Source: Enterobacter sp. Ag1
GTDB lineage: Bacteria; Pseudomonadota; Gammaproteobacteria; Enterobacterales; Enterobacteriaceae
Length of the DNA: 36,892 nucleotides
Reading direction: 5' to 3'
NCBI GenBank assembly: GCA_000277545.1
Contig: AKXM01000012.1
Span: 1 to 36,892, forward strand
Shown one piece after another: positions 9,603 through 19,157 of this stretch. A model generated the notes under the pieces. That model had not been told where the DNA came from. It worked only from the letters and a program-made list of their open reading frames with translations, and did not search any database. Numbering within the stretch: position 1 is the first letter of the stretch; the number at the start of each line of letters is the position of its first letter. Made by a program: the position numbers and the translations under genes.

Positions 9603-9607
9603 GATGC

Positions 9608-10732
9608 TTAGTCCAGGCCCATCACGCCACGCAGCTGAGACAGGTCTTCCGCAAGCGTCGTGATCGGCCCTTTCAGTGCCTTGCGATCGTTATCCGTCAG
9701 CTTGTCGTAGGTTTCAAACCCGTCTTTGGTGCGGTACTTCGCCAGAATGGCGTCAACTTTCTTGAAGTTGGCATCCACTTTCGCCAGCAGCGCCGGGTTC
9801 TCTTTGGTCAGTTGAGGACGCAGCAGGTTAACGATTTTCTGCGCGCCGTCGACGTTCGCCTGGAAGTCCCACAGGTCAGTGTGGCTGTAGCGGTCTTCTT
9901 CCCCGCTGATTTTGGTCGCAGCGACTTCTTCAATCAGGCCAGCTGCACCGCCAACTACTTTGCTCGGCGGGAAGGCCAGCTCGGAAACACGAGTCTGCAG
10001 ATCCAGCACGTCGGCGTTCAGCTTGTCGGCAAACTGCGCGGCGTCTTTGGTGGTGTTGTCGCCAAACAGGATCTTCTCCAGACGGTGGAAACCGGTGAAT
10101 TTCGGGTCATCCGCTTTTTTCTCGAAGTCGTCTTCACGGGCATCAATGCTGCTGTCGAGGTCTGAGAACAGCTCAGCAATCGGCTCAATACGCTCGTAAT
10201 GCTGACGAGTTGGCGCATACAGGGCTTTGGCTTTCTCTAAATCGCCGGCTTTCACCGCGTCGGTAAAGGCTTTGGTGCCTTTCACCAACTCAGCCACTTC
10301 AGCGGTCACGTAGGCTTTGTAGTCGGTGATTGGACCGGTCAGCGCCAGCAGATCGGATTTAGGTGCTTCCTGTTTGCCGGTCGCTTTCACCACCAGCTTG
10401 CCTTTCGGGTTGGTCAGCAGACCGCAGGTCATGTCGTATTCACCCGGCTGCAGGTTAGCGGTCAGCTTCTGGGAGAAGCCCGGCGCGATGTTTTCACGCT
10501 CTTCCACTACCATCACCCCTTTCAGGATCTCCCACTCCAGCGCTTTCTGGCTGTTATTCTGGATAATGAACTGGGTCTTCCCGGCGTTCACGGTCACATT
10601 CATCGGCTCACATTGTTTATCCGTGACGGTGACTTTTACCTGGGGAATGTCCGCCGCCTGCGCGGCAAACGTGGAAGAGACAAGCGCGAGCAGCGCAACG
10701 TGCAGTGCCTTCAGACGAAAATGTTTGGTCAT
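9608..10732 (-). CDS. efeO: Periplasmic iron-binding protein EfeO (cupredoxin plus M75)
   Basis: 374 aa. Sec signal to about residue 26 (TFAAQA|AD). The N-terminal cupredoxin-like domain has Cys41, Met101 and Cys103, as in the Cup domain of EfeO; the C-terminal imelysin/M75 domain has the HxxE site in [10 protein letters not shown]. It binds ferric/ferrous iron in the periplasm and feeds EfeU. 64 bp after efeU. Confidence 0.95.
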   Translation of the reverse strand: MTKHFRLKALHVALLALVSSTFAAQAADIPQVKVTVTDKQCEPMNVTVNAGKTQFIIQNNSQKALEWEILKGVMVVEERENIAPGFSQKLTANLQPGEYDMTCGLLTNPKGKLVVKATGKQEAPKSDLLALTGPITDYKAYVTAEVAELVKGTKAFTDAVKAGDLEKAKALYAPTRQHYERIEPIAELFSDLDSSIDAREDDFEKKADDPKFTGFHRLEKILFGDNTTKDAAQFADKLNADVLDLQTRVSELAFPPSKVVGGAAGLIEEVAATKISGEEDRYSHTDLWDFQANVDGAQKIVNLLRPQLTKENPALLAKVDANFKKVDAILAKYRTKDGFETYDKLTDNDRKALKGPITTLAEDLSQLRGVMGLD

Positions 10733-10796
10733 GACCTATCCCTATTAAGCAATGAGTAGTTATCACTGAACGGCGAGTCGCCCCGCCGGAAATCAA

Positions 10797-11630
10797 TTAA
10801 CGAGCCGTATTGGTCGCCTGGTTGTTCACGCGTGGCGGCATAAAGAACAGCACCAGCGCCGGAATCAGATAGATGAAGTACATCGCCACTTCGCTCACGG
10901 TTGGGGTTTCCTGATAACCAAAAATCCCCTCCAGCAAGGTGCCGGTCAGCGAATGGGTGGAGAGCGTGTTGCTCATATCAAACGCGATATCCTGGAAGTG
11001 GTTCCACAGCCCGGCTTCGTGGAATGCGCGCACGGCACCGGCTGCAAGGCCTGCGGCCACCAGCAGAATAAACAGACTGGTCCATTTAAAGAACGCGCCC
11101 AGGTTGAGGCGAATCCCGCCCCAGTAAATAAGGAAGCCTAAAACGATGGCGGTGGCCAGGCCCAGCATCGCCCCCAGCGGTGGCCAAATGCCCACGTCCT
11201 GTTGGAAAGCCGCCAGCAGGAAGAACACCGACTCCAGACCTTCACGCGCGACGGCGAAAAAGACCATCATGATCAGCGCCCAGCCGTGGTTGCCTTTGCT
11301 GTGCAGCGCGTTATCCACCGCCTGCTCCAGCTGCACCTTGACGTTACGGGACACTTTACGCATCCAGAACACCATCCAGGTCAGAATAAACACGGCAATA
11401 ACCGCCACGATCCCCTCAAACAGCTCCTGCTCTTTTTGCGGGAACTCGCCGGTGGTTTCATTGATGAAGATACCGAGGCCCAGGCAAAGTGCAGCGGCGG
11501 CAAAAACGCCAATCCACATCACGGCTATCCACTGGCCGCGCTGGGTACGCTTCAGATAGCTGGCAATCAGGCTAACGATGAGCGCTGCCTCCAGCCCTTC
11601 GCGTAACATGATGAGAAACGGAACAAACAT
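10797..11630 (-). CDS. efeU: Ferrous iron permease EfeU (FTR1/OFeT family)
   Basis: 277 aa with about seven membrane segments. Two REGLE iron motifs are intact: residues 10-14 (LREGLEAAL) and 129-133 (AREGLESVF). The frame opens three codons earlier at a GTG, but the ATG at 11630 has GAGGTG seven bases upstream and matches the E. coli start MFVPFLIML. In E. coli K-12 the gene is frameshifted; here the frame is full-length, so the low-pH Fe2+ importer should work. Confidence 0.95.
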   Translation of the reverse strand: MFVPFLIMLREGLEAALIVSLIASYLKRTQRGQWIAVMWIGVFAAAALCLGLGIFINETTGEFPQKEQELFEGIVAVIAVFILTWMVFWMRKVSRNVKVQLEQAVDNALHSKGNHGWALIMMVFFAVAREGLESVFFLLAAFQQDVGIWPPLGAMLGLATAIVLGFLIYWGGIRLNLGAFFKWTSLFILLVAAGLAAGAVRAFHEAGLWNHFQDIAFDMSNTLSTHSLTGTLLEGIFGYQETPTVSEVAMYFIYLIPALVLFFMPPRVNNQATNTAR

Positions 11631-11666
11631 GCCTGACACCTCAGATGTGAATACAAGTCAATTGAC

Positions 11667-11681
11667 GTAAAGAAAAGTAAA
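11667..11681 (-). promoter_or_regulatory. CpxR box upstream of efeU
   Basis: GTAAA-N5-GTAAA on the plus strand, exactly the CpxR consensus, 37 bp upstream of the efeU start. CpxAR is known to repress efeUOB in E. coli at high pH, so the match is expected. Confidence 0.75.
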
Positions 11682-11688
11682 CCATAAC

Positions 11689-11707
11689 GATTGTGATTAT
11701 CATTAGC
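11689..11707 (-). promoter_or_regulatory. Fur box upstream of efeU
   Basis: Read on the minus strand the site agrees with the 19-bp Fur consensus (GATAATGATAATCATTATC) at 16 positions, with the core TAATGATAATCA intact. It would repress efeUOB when iron is plentiful. Confidence 0.8.
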
Positions 11708-11761
11708 GCTGAAAAGAAAAACAAGAGACGGGGATTACATATTTATGACCAGATGTAAAAA

Positions 11762-12108
11762 GGGCCGGATTAACCGGCCCTTCAGACTGATGGCAAGCCT
11801 CTGACGAAAGAAGAAATATCAGACGGATCGTTAAAAAAACAGGAAAATCAATTCATTGATTTTCGGCTGCTCACCACAAAGAGGGAAAAACCACGCTTTT
11901 TTCCTCTTTGTCAGCAACCTATAAAGGGCCGGATTAACCGGCCCTTCAGACTGATGGCAACCCTCTGACGAGAGAAGAAATATCAGACAGCTCGTTAAAA
12001 AAACAGGAAAATCAATTCATTGATTTTCGGCTACTCACCACAAAGAGGGAAAAACCACGCTTTTTTCCTCTTTGTCAGCAACCTATAAAGGGCCGGATTA
12101 ATCGGCCC
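11762..12108. repeat. Two 164-bp tandem repeats plus a partial third, hairpin-rich
   Basis: Units at 11762-11925 and 11926-12089 differ at about five positions (roughly 97% identical). The first 19 bases recur again at 12090-12108 beside the putP stop. Each unit has three inverted repeats: GGGCCGG/CCGGCCC; GAAAATCAAT/ATTGATTTTC, next to seven A (seven T on the minus strand); and ACAAAGAGG/CCTCTTTGT with A- and T-rich flanks. On the minus strand two of these look like intrinsic terminators. No ORF fits. It could be a duplicated small-RNA or terminator cassette; I do not recognise it. Confidence 0.8.
12090..12108 (-). terminator. putP terminator hairpin
   Basis: GGGCCG/CGGCCC stem 17 bp past the putP stop, followed on the minus strand by TTTATA. 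The T run is short. The same hairpin opens each 164-bp unit. Confidence 0.55.
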
Positions 12109-12124
12109 TGTAAAAGATCACCTG

Positions 12125-13633
12125 TTACTCAGGCTGCAGCTTGCTCGGCGGCGCGGTGTGATAAACCGCATCAGCTTCGGCGAAACGCTTCTGCATGGAC
12201 GTTGAAGGTGCTTTCCCCAGCAGGCTCACCGCCACAATCGCCAGGCTGGCGAAAGCGAAACCAGGGATAATTTCGTACAGCCCCAGCCAGCCAAACTGCT
12301 TCCAGACCAGCACGGTTGCCGCCCCGACAATCATCCCTACCAGCGCCCCGTTGCGGGTCATGCGTGACCACATCACCGAGAACAGCACCACCGGGCCAAA
12401 CGCCGCGCCAAAACCGGCCCAGGCGTAGCTGACCAGGCCCAGCACGCGGTTTTCCGGGTTAGCGGCCAGGGCAATCGCCACCAGCGCCACCACCAGCACC
12501 ATCATGCGCCCTACCCACACCAGCTCTTTCTGGCTCGCGCCTTTACGCAGGAAAGCTTTGTACAGATCTTCGGTAATCGCGCTGGAGCACACCAACAGCT
12601 GGCAGCTCAGCGTGGACATCACCGCCGCCAGAATCGCGGAGAGCAATACCCCGGCAATCCACGGGTTGAACAGGATTTGCGCCAGCTCGATAAACACCCG
12701 TTCGCCGTTTTGCGTCACCGCCCCGGCCTGCTCCGGGTTGTTGTTAAAGTAGGCAATCCCGAAGAAGCCCACCGCGCAGGCACCCGCCAGGCAGAGGATC
12801 ATCCAGGTCATACTGATGCGCCGTGCGTTCACGATGGTGTGGTGTGAATCCGCCGCCATAAAGCGCGCCAGAATATGCGGCTGGCCAAAGTAGCCCAGGC
12901 CCCAGCCCATTAGCGAAACGATAGCGACAAAGTTCAGCCCTTTCAGCATATCGATGTTTTCGATGCTCTTTTGCTTAATCACCATCAGGGAATCATCGAG
13001 GCCGCCAACGGCAATGATCACCATCACCGGCGTCAGAATCAGCGCAAAGATCATCAGGCTGGCCTGCACGGTATCCGTCCAGCTCACCGCCAGGAACCCG
13101 CCCACAAAGGTATAGAGGATGGTAGCGGCCGCCCCGGCCCACAGCGCCGTTTCGTAGCTCATGCCAAAGGTGCTTTCAAACAGGCGCGCCCCGGCCACGA
13201 TGCCGGAAGCACAATAAATGGTGAAGAACAGCAGGATCACCAGCGCCGAGATAATCCGCAGCAGGCGACTGGAGTCTTCAAAACGCCCGGTAAAGTAATC
13301 CGGCAACGTCAGCGCATTGTTGTTCAATTCCGTGTGAACGCGCAGGCGCCCCGCCACTAATTTCCAGTTGATCCACGCCCCTAAGGTCAGGCCGATGGCG
13401 ATCCAGCTTTCTGAAATCCCGGAGATAAAGATCGCGCCCGGCAACCCCATTAACAGCCAGCCGCTCATATCCGAGGCGCCCGCCGACAGCGCGGTCACCA
13501 CGCTCCCGAGGCTACGGCCGCCAAGAATATAGTCGTCAAAGCTGCGGGTTGAACGCCAGGCGATAAAGCCGATGAGAATCATGCCAAAGATATAAACGAG
13601 GAAGGTCACCAGCATCGGTGTGCTAATTGTCAT
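12125..13633 (-). CDS. putP: Sodium/proline symporter PutP
   Basis: 502 aa, the same length as E. coli PutP, of the sodium:solute symporter (SSS) family with about 13 membrane helices. Conserved segments include LGGRSLGSVVTALSAGASDMSGWLL in the second helix region (Na+ and proline site) and the middle GLGYFGQPHILARFMA. It imports L-proline with Na+ for PutA to oxidise. Divergent from putA across a shared control region. Confidence 0.97.
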   Translation of the reverse strand: MTISTPMLVTFLVYIFGMILIGFIAWRSTRSFDDYILGGRSLGSVVTALSAGASDMSGWLLMGLPGAIFISGISESWIAIGLTLGAWINWKLVAGRLRVHTELNNNALTLPDYFTGRFEDSSRLLRIISALVILLFFTIYCASGIVAGARLFESTFGMSYETALWAGAAATILYTFVGGFLAVSWTDTVQASLMIFALILTPVMVIIAVGGLDDSLMVIKQKSIENIDMLKGLNFVAIVSLMGWGLGYFGQPHILARFMAADSHHTIVNARRISMTWMILCLAGACAVGFFGIAYFNNNPEQAGAVTQNGERVFIELAQILFNPWIAGVLLSAILAAVMSTLSCQLLVCSSAITEDLYKAFLRKGASQKELVWVGRMMVLVVALVAIALAANPENRVLGLVSYAWAGFGAAFGPVVLFSVMWSRMTRNGALVGMIVGAATVLVWKQFGWLGLYEIIPGFAFASLAIVAVSLLGKAPSTSMQKRFAEADAVYHTAPPSKLQPE

Positions 13634-14059
13634 TCAGACTTCTCCATAGCTATTACGCCTGCTCTCTCTGACCAGGCTGCTTCGCGCCGGAACGAGGCGC
13701 TGTGTTGTTATCGTGATGTAATGGGGAATGCATCCTGCCGGAACCCTTTATTTTTCACAAACGATTTAACACGGCATTTACATCGCTTGCATCTGCCTTA
13801 GGTAAGCATTTTTCACCAGGTTGCACTTACTCACACTTTTAGCGGTTGCACCGTTAAAAAGTGTTAACTTCATCAATAAATCTAGCGTTCCGCTTCCCGC
13901 TCCGTCAGACGATTTTCTTATCTTACTGGTAACAATTCCTCTTTTTTGCGGGCCCTTTATCGGCTTCGATTTAACAAGGTTGCACAAAGTTGCAACTTCA
14001 TAGATATTGCTGGCTAACAAAGCACAACCCCGAATCATCATTAACCTGGAGACTGTCGT
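13634..14059. promoter_or_regulatory. put control region with PutA operators
   Basis: GTTGCA, the motif bound by the PutA ribbon-helix-helix domain, occurs at 13820-13825, 13845-13850, 13979-13984 and 13989-13994. The last forms the palindrome GTTGCAAC (13989-13996), giving an overlapping inverted site. Two groups, one nearer putP and one nearer putA, fit repression of both genes when PutA is not membrane-bound. No gene is seen in the 426 bp. Confidence 0.75.
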
Positions 14060-17000
14060 ATGGGCACCACCACGATGGGCGTAAAACTGGATGAAGCGAC
14101 GCGCGACCGCATTAAAGAAGCCGCCTCACGCATTGACCGCACCCCACACTGGCTGATTAAGCAGGCGATTTTTAATTATCTTGAGCGCCTGGAAAGCAGC
14201 GATGAGCTGCCTGAGCTACCAGCCCTGCTGGCCGGGGCGGCCAATGAGAGCGAAGAATCTCCGGTGCAGCCTGAAGAAGTGGCGCAGCCGTTCCTCGATT
14301 TTGCCGAGCAGATCCTGCCGCAGTCCGTCAGTCGGGCCGCGATTACCGCCGCGTGGCGTCGCCCTGAAACCGACGCAGTCCCGATGATCCTTGAGCAGGC
14401 TCGCCTGGCGCCGGCCATCGCCGAACAAACGCAAAAGCTGGCTTACCAGCTGGCCGACAAGCTGCGCAACCAGAAAACGGCGTCCGGCCGCGCGGGCATG
14501 GTTCAGAGCCTGCTGCAGGAGTTCTCCCTGTCTTCCCAGGAAGGCGTGGCGCTGATGTGCCTCGCGGAAGCGCTGCTGCGTATCCCGGATAAAGCCACCC
14601 GAGACGCGCTGATCCGCGACAAAATCAGCAACGGGAACTGGCACTCGCACATTGGCCGCAGCCCGTCGCTGTTCGTGAACGCGGCAACCTGGGGCCTGCT
14701 GTTTACCGGCCGCCTGGTGTCCACCCATAACGAAGCCAGCCTTTCCCGCTCCCTGAACCGCATCATCAGCAAAAGTGGTGAACCACTGGTGCGTAAAGGC
14801 GTGGACATGGCGATGCGCCTGATGGGCGAGCAGTTCGTGACCGGCGAAACCATCGCCGAAGCGCTGGCTAACGCCCGCAAGCTGGAAGAGAAAGGTTTCC
14901 GCTACTCCTACGACATGCTGGGCGAAGCTGCGCTGACCGCCGCCGACGCGCAGGCCTATATGGTTTCCTACCAGCAGGCGATTCACGCCATCGGTAAAGC
15001 GTCCAACGGCCGCGGGATTTATGAAGGCCCGGGTATTTCCATCAAGCTTTCCGCTCTGCACCCACGTTACAGCCGTGCGCAGTACGACCGCGTGATGGAA
15101 GAGCTGTACCCGCGCCTGAAGTCCCTCACGCTGCTGGCTCGCCAGTATGACGTTGGCATTAATATTGACGCCGAAGAGGCGGATCGCCTGGAGATCTCCC
15201 TCGATCTGCTGGAAAAACTCTGCTTTGAACCTGAGCTGGCGGGCTGGAACGGCATCGGCTTTGTTATCCAGGCCTACCAAAAGCGCTGCCCGTTTGTGAT
15301 TGATTACCTGGTTGATCTGGCCACCCGCAGCCGTCGCCGCCTGATGATTCGCCTGGTCAAAGGCGCCTACTGGGACAGCGAAATCAAACGCGCCCAGGTC
15401 GACGGTCTGGAAGGGTACCCGGTCTATACCCGCAAGGTGTACACCGACATCTCCTACCTCGCCTGCGCCAAGAAACTGCTGGCCGTGCCGAACCTGATCT
15501 ATCCGCAGTTTGCGACCCATAACGCCCACACGCTGGCTGCTATCTATAATCTGGCCGGGCAGAACTACTACCCAGGCCAGTACGAGTTCCAGTGCCTGCA
15601 CGGCATGGGTGAGCCGCTATATGAGCAGGTGGTGGGGAAAGTCGCAGACGGCAAACTGAACCGCCCTTGCCGCATTTACGCCCCGGTGGGTACGCACGAA
15701 ACGCTGCTGGCTTACCTGGTGCGTCGCCTGCTGGAAAACGGCGCCAACACCTCTTTCGTCAACCGCATTGCCGACGCCACCCTGCCGCTGGACGAGCTGG
15801 TTGCGGACCCGGTGAGCGCGGTGGAAGCCATGGCCGCCAAAGAAGGCCAGCCAGGGTTGCCGCATCCTAAAATCGCCCTGCCGAAAGCGCTTTACGGGGC
15901 GGAACGCGCCAACTCCAGCGGCCTTGATTTAGCTAACGAACACCGCCTGGCGTCGCTTTCTTCCGCCCTGCTGAACAGCGCTGCACAGAAATGGCACGCC
16001 ACACCGGTGCTGGAACAGCCGGTTATTGAAGGCGAATTAACGCCGGTGAAAAACCCGGCCGAGCCAACCGACATTGTGGGCTACACTCGTGAAGCCACGA
16101 GCGAAGAGGTTTCCCTCGCGCTTGAGAATGCCGTCAACCACGCGCCAATCTGGTTTGCCACCCCGCCGCAGGAGCGTGCCGCTATTCTCGAACGCGCCGC
16201 CGTGATGATGGAAAGCCGCATGCAGCAGCTGATCGGCATCCTTGTGCGTGAAGCGGGTAAAACCTTCAGCAACGCCATCGCCGAAGTGCGTGAGGCCGTG
16301 GACTTCCTGCATTATTACGCAGGCCAGGTGCGTGACGATTTCGACAATGAAACGCATCGTCCTCTTGGCCCGGTGGTCTGTATCAGCCCGTGGAATTTCC
16401 CGTTGGCTATCTTTACCGGCCAGATTGCCGCCGCGCTTGCCGCCGGGAACAGCGTGCTGGCCAAGCCTGCGGAACAAACTCCACTGATCGCCGCCCAGGG
16501 CGTGGCGATCCTGCTTGAAGCAGGCGTACCTGCGGGCGTACTCCAGTTGTTGCCCGGCCGCGGTGAAACCGTCGGGGCGCAGCTCACAGGAGACTCCCGA
16601 GTACGCGGAGTGATGTTCACCGGCTCAACTGAAGTCGCGTCTCTGCTGCAGCGCAATATCGCCGACCGCCTCGATCCTCAGGGCCGCCCAACGCCGCTGA
16701 TTGCGGAAACCGGCGGCCTTAACGCGATGATCGTGGACTCCTCCGCGCTAACCGAACAGGTTGTGGTGGATGTGGTTTCCTCCGCCTTCGACAGCGCCGG
16801 GCAGCGCTGCTCCGCCCTGCGCGTACTCTGCCTGCAGGAAGACGTGGCTGACCACACGCTGCAAATGCTTCGTGGTGCCATGGCGGAATGCCGCATGGGT
16901 AACCCAGGCCGCCTGACCACCGACATTGGGCCAGTGATTGACGCCGAAGCGCAGCAGAATATTGAGAAGCACATCCAGGCGATGCGTGCCAAAGGCCGCA

Positions 17001-18022
17001 CCGTGTTCCAGGCCGTGCGTGAAAACAGCGTGGACGCGCGCGAATGGCAGTCCGGCACCTTTGTAGCGCCAACCCTTATCGAGTTGGAAAGCTTCGACGA
17101 GATGAAGAAAGAAGTCTTCGGCCCGGTGCTGCACGTGGTGCGCTACAGCCGCAACAATCTTGAATCGCTGATTAAGCAGATCAATGCCGCTGGCTATGGT
17201 CTGACGCTCGGCGTGCATACCCGAATCGACGAGACGATTGCCCAGGTCACCGGCTCCGCCCACGTCGGCAACATGTACGTTAACCGCAACATGGTCGGCG
17301 CCGTGGTTGGCGTTCAGCCCTTCGGCGGCGAAGGCCTGTCCGGTACCGGCCCTAAAGCCGGTGGTCCGCTGTACCTGTACCGCCTGCTGGCGAATCGCCC
17401 TGAAAATGCGCTGCAAACCACTTTCAACCGCCACGATGCGGAAATCCCGGTGGATGCCTCCCTGAAGAGCGATCTGCAGGTTGCCCATCAGGCACTGAGC
17501 GAGTGGGCGACCAACCGCGAAGAGCTGAAAGCCGTTTGCCAGCCGTTTGGTGAGCTGGCGCAAAGCGGAACGCTGCGCGTGCTGCCTGGCCCAACCGGAG
17601 AGCGCAATACATATGCTCTGCTGCCGCGTGAACGCATTCTTTGCGTCGCCGACGATGAGCGCGATGCGCTAGTACAGTTGGCGGCGGTAACCAGCGTGGG
17701 CAGCCGCGTGCTGTGGGCGGATGACAGCCTGCATCGCGACCTGGCGAAGCAGTTGCCTAAAGTCGTGCAGCAGCAGGTTGATTTTGCCAATCCGGAAGAT
17801 CTGCTGAAGCAGCCGTTTGAGGCGGTGATTTACCACGGCGACTCCGACCAGCTGCGCAAACTTTGCGAAGCCGTCGCGGCTCGCACCGGGGCGATTGTTT
17901 CCGTTCAGGGCTTCGCGCGCGGGGAAAGTAACATCCTGCTTGAGCGTCTCTACGTGGAGCGTTCTCTGAGCGTGAACACCGCTGCCGCTGGCGGCAACGC
18001 CAGCCTGATGACAATCGGTTAA
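14060..18022 (+). CDS. putA: Trifunctional PutA: repressor, proline dehydrogenase, P5C dehydrogenase
   Basis: 1320 aa, the E. coli length. Residues 1-47 form the ribbon-helix-helix DNA-binding domain (TTTMGVKLDEATRDRIKEAASRIDRTPHWLIKQAI begins it). The middle (about 260-610) is the FAD proline dehydrogenase barrel; the part from about 650 to 1130 is the NAD+ aldehyde dehydrogenase, with catalytic Cys917 in GQRCSALR and the PWNFPLAIF segment. It oxidises proline to glutamate, and leaves DNA for the membrane when reduced by proline. ATG preceded by CTGGAGA. A terminator follows. Confidence 0.97.
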   Translation: MGTTTMGVKLDEATRDRIKEAASRIDRTPHWLIKQAIFNYLERLESSDELPELPALLAGAANESEESPVQPEEVAQPFLDFAEQILPQSVSRAAITAAWRRPETDAVPMILEQARLAPAIAEQTQKLAYQLADKLRNQKTASGRAGMVQSLLQEFSLSSQEGVALMCLAEALLRIPDKATRDALIRDKISNGNWHSHIGRSPSLFVNAATWGLLFTGRLVSTHNEASLSRSLNRIISKSGEPLVRKGVDMAMRLMGEQFVTGETIAEALANARKLEEKGFRYSYDMLGEAALTAADAQAYMVSYQQAIHAIGKASNGRGIYEGPGISIKLSALHPRYSRAQYDRVMEELYPRLKSLTLLARQYDVGINIDAEEADRLEISLDLLEKLCFEPELAGWNGIGFVIQAYQKRCPFVIDYLVDLATRSRRRLMIRLVKGAYWDSEIKRAQVDGLEGYPVYTRKVYTDISYLACAKKLLAVPNLIYPQFATHNAHTLAAIYNLAGQNYYPGQYEFQCLHGMGEPLYEQVVGKVADGKLNRPCRIYAPVGTHETLLAYLVRRLLENGANTSFVNRIADATLPLDELVADPVSAVEAMAAKEGQPGLPHPKIALPKALYGAERANSSGLDLANEHRLASLSSALLNSAAQKWHATPVLEQPVIEGELTPVKNPAEPTDIVGYTREATSEEVSLALENAVNHAPIWFATPPQERAAILERAAVMMESRMQQLIGILVREAGKTFSNAIAEVREAVDFLHYYAGQVRDDFDNETHRPLGPVVCISPWNFPLAIFTGQIAAALAAGNSVLAKPAEQTPLIAAQGVAILLEAGVPAGVLQLLPGRGETVGAQLTGDSRVRGVMFTGSTEVASLLQRNIADRLDPQGRPTPLIAETGGLNAMIVDSSALTEQVVVDVVSSAFDSAGQRCSALRVLCLQEDVADHTLQMLRGAMAECRMGNPGRLTTDIGPVIDAEAQQNIEKHIQAMRAKGRTVFQAVRENSVDAREWQSGTFVAPTLIELESFDEMKKEVFGPVLHVVRYSRNNLESLIKQINAAGYGLTLGVHTRIDETIAQVTGSAHVGNMYVNRNMVGAVVGVQPFGGEGLSGTGPKAGGPLYLYRLLANRPENALQTTFNRHDAEIPVDASLKSDLQVAHQALSEWATNREELKAVCQPFGELAQSGTLRVLPGPTGERNTYALLPRERILCVADDERDALVQLAAVTSVGSRVLWADDSLHRDLAKQLPKVVQQQVDFANPEDLLKQPFEAVIYHGDSDQLRKLCEAVAARTGAIVSVQGFARGESNILLERLYVERSLSVNTAAAGGNASLMTIG

Positions 18023-18042
18023 CAGTCTGTCAGGATACAAAG

Positions 18043-18067
18043 GCTCTCGTTATGAGAGCTTTTTTTT
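18043..18067 (+). terminator. putA terminator
   Basis: GCTCTC/GAGAGC stem with a GTTAT loop and eight T, 20 bp after the putA stop. Confidence 0.85.
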
Positions 18068-18082
18068 GATGAGGACACCAGA

Positions 18083-18475
18083 ATGAAACGCGTGTGTTTA
18101 CTTGTTGGCGGGCTGCTGCTGAGCGGGGCCGCCCTGGCCGATGGCTGTGATTCCGCCGCCACCCAGGCCGATATGAACCAGTGCTATGCCGCAGAGTATA
18201 AAAAGCAGGACGAGCGGCTGAATAAAACCTATAAAGAAGTGATGTCCCGGGCAACCGACAAGCAAAAAGAACTGCTTAAAAAGGCGCAGAACGCGTGGAT
18301 TGCCTTCCGCGATGCGGACTGTGATTTTATGAGTTCTGGCGCGGAACAAGGTTCGGTCTACCCGATGGTACGTGCCAACTGCCTGGCGGATAAAACGCTG
18401 GAACGTACCGAGCTGCTGAAGGGCACGCTGGAGTGCGAAGAGGGCGACGTAAGCTGCGTCCTGCCCCCTAAGTAA
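18083..18475 (+). CDS. LprI-family (DUF1311) secreted protein
   Basis: 130 aa. A Sec signal (MKRVCLLVGGLLLSGAALA, cut near 19) leads a small domain with the LprI pattern: CDSAATQADMNQC, an amphipathic helix with DERLNKTYKEVM, then AWIAFRDADCDF and a late Cys pair. The fold is named after a mycobacterial lysozyme inhibitor; for enteric members the role is mostly unknown. Six Cys after the signal suggest disulfides in the periplasm. GAGGA precedes the ATG. It sits between putA and rutR, which are neighbours in E. coli, so it is an insertion relative to that order. Confidence 0.8.
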   Translation: MKRVCLLVGGLLLSGAALADGCDSAATQADMNQCYAAEYKKQDERLNKTYKEVMSRATDKQKELLKKAQNAWIAFRDADCDFMSSGAEQGSVYPMVRANCLADKTLERTELLKGTLECEEGDVSCVLPPK

Positions 18476-18481
18476 GCGCGA

Positions 18482-19120
18482 TTAGCGCACCCGAATCCCC
18501 TCAATAATCATCCGCTGCACGTTTTCCACCGTGCGGCGGAAAAAGTCTTCATCCTGCAGCGTATTGCCGGTAACGGCCTCAACCTGGCTGGCAAAATCCG
18601 CGTAGTGCTGGGTCGTGGCCCAAAGCATAAAAATAAGGTGATGCGGGTCAACGGCAGCAAGTTTACCGCTGGCTACCCAACCCGCAACGATCGCCGATTT
18701 GTCATCCACCAGGGCCTTCAGGTCGCCCGTCAGCTCGCCTTTCAGCAAAGGCGCCCCCTGCAGCATCTCCAGGCAAAACAGCTTCGACGCCTGCGGATAA
18801 TCCCTTGAAACTTCAAGCTTGAGGCGAATGTATTCCCCAATCGCCACCAGCGGCTGCAAATCTTCCCGAAAGGCACGCAGCGGTGCCAGCCAGATATCCA
18901 GGATCTGCTTCAGCACTGCGATGTAGAGCGCTTCTTTGGAAGGGTAGTAATAAAGCAGGTTAGTTTTTGACACTTCGGCCCGCTCGGCAACCTGCTCAAG
19001 GCTGGTGCCGTGGATGCCATATTGCGAAAAAAACGCCAGCGCAGCGTCAAGAATGGCCTGTTTTTTGGCGGCGACGGCTTTCGACCGGCGTCCAGGGGTT
19101 TTGATGTCGGTGGCGGCCAT
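18482..19120 (-). CDS. rutR: TetR-family regulator RutR
   Basis: 212 aa, the same length as E. coli RutR. The N-terminal HTH reads GIHGTSLEQVAERAEVSKTNLLYYYPSKEALY. RutR binds uracil or thymine and controls pyrimidine and purine genes (carAB, rut, gcl). Its usual divergent target rutABCDEFG is not here; an EamA transporter gene stands 37 bp upstream on the same strand. Convergent with the LprI-like gene. Confidence 0.92.
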   Translation of the reverse strand: MAATDIKTPGRRSKAVAAKKQAILDAALAFFSQYGIHGTSLEQVAERAEVSKTNLLYYYPSKEALYIAVLKQILDIWLAPLRAFREDLQPLVAIGEYIRLKLEVSRDYPQASKLFCLEMLQGAPLLKGELTGDLKALVDDKSAIVAGWVASGKLAAVDPHHLIFMLWATTQHYADFASQVEAVTGNTLQDEDFFRRTVENVQRMIIEGIRVR

Positions 19121-19157
19121 GCGAGTTCTCCTTTTTTTCGCTGGCCTGAAGTATAGC

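Noticed and set aside
14216-15601. 461-aa open frame antisense to putA
   Set aside because: Mirror of the GC-rich coding of putA; no family motifs or ribosome site. The same holds for other antisense frames over putA.
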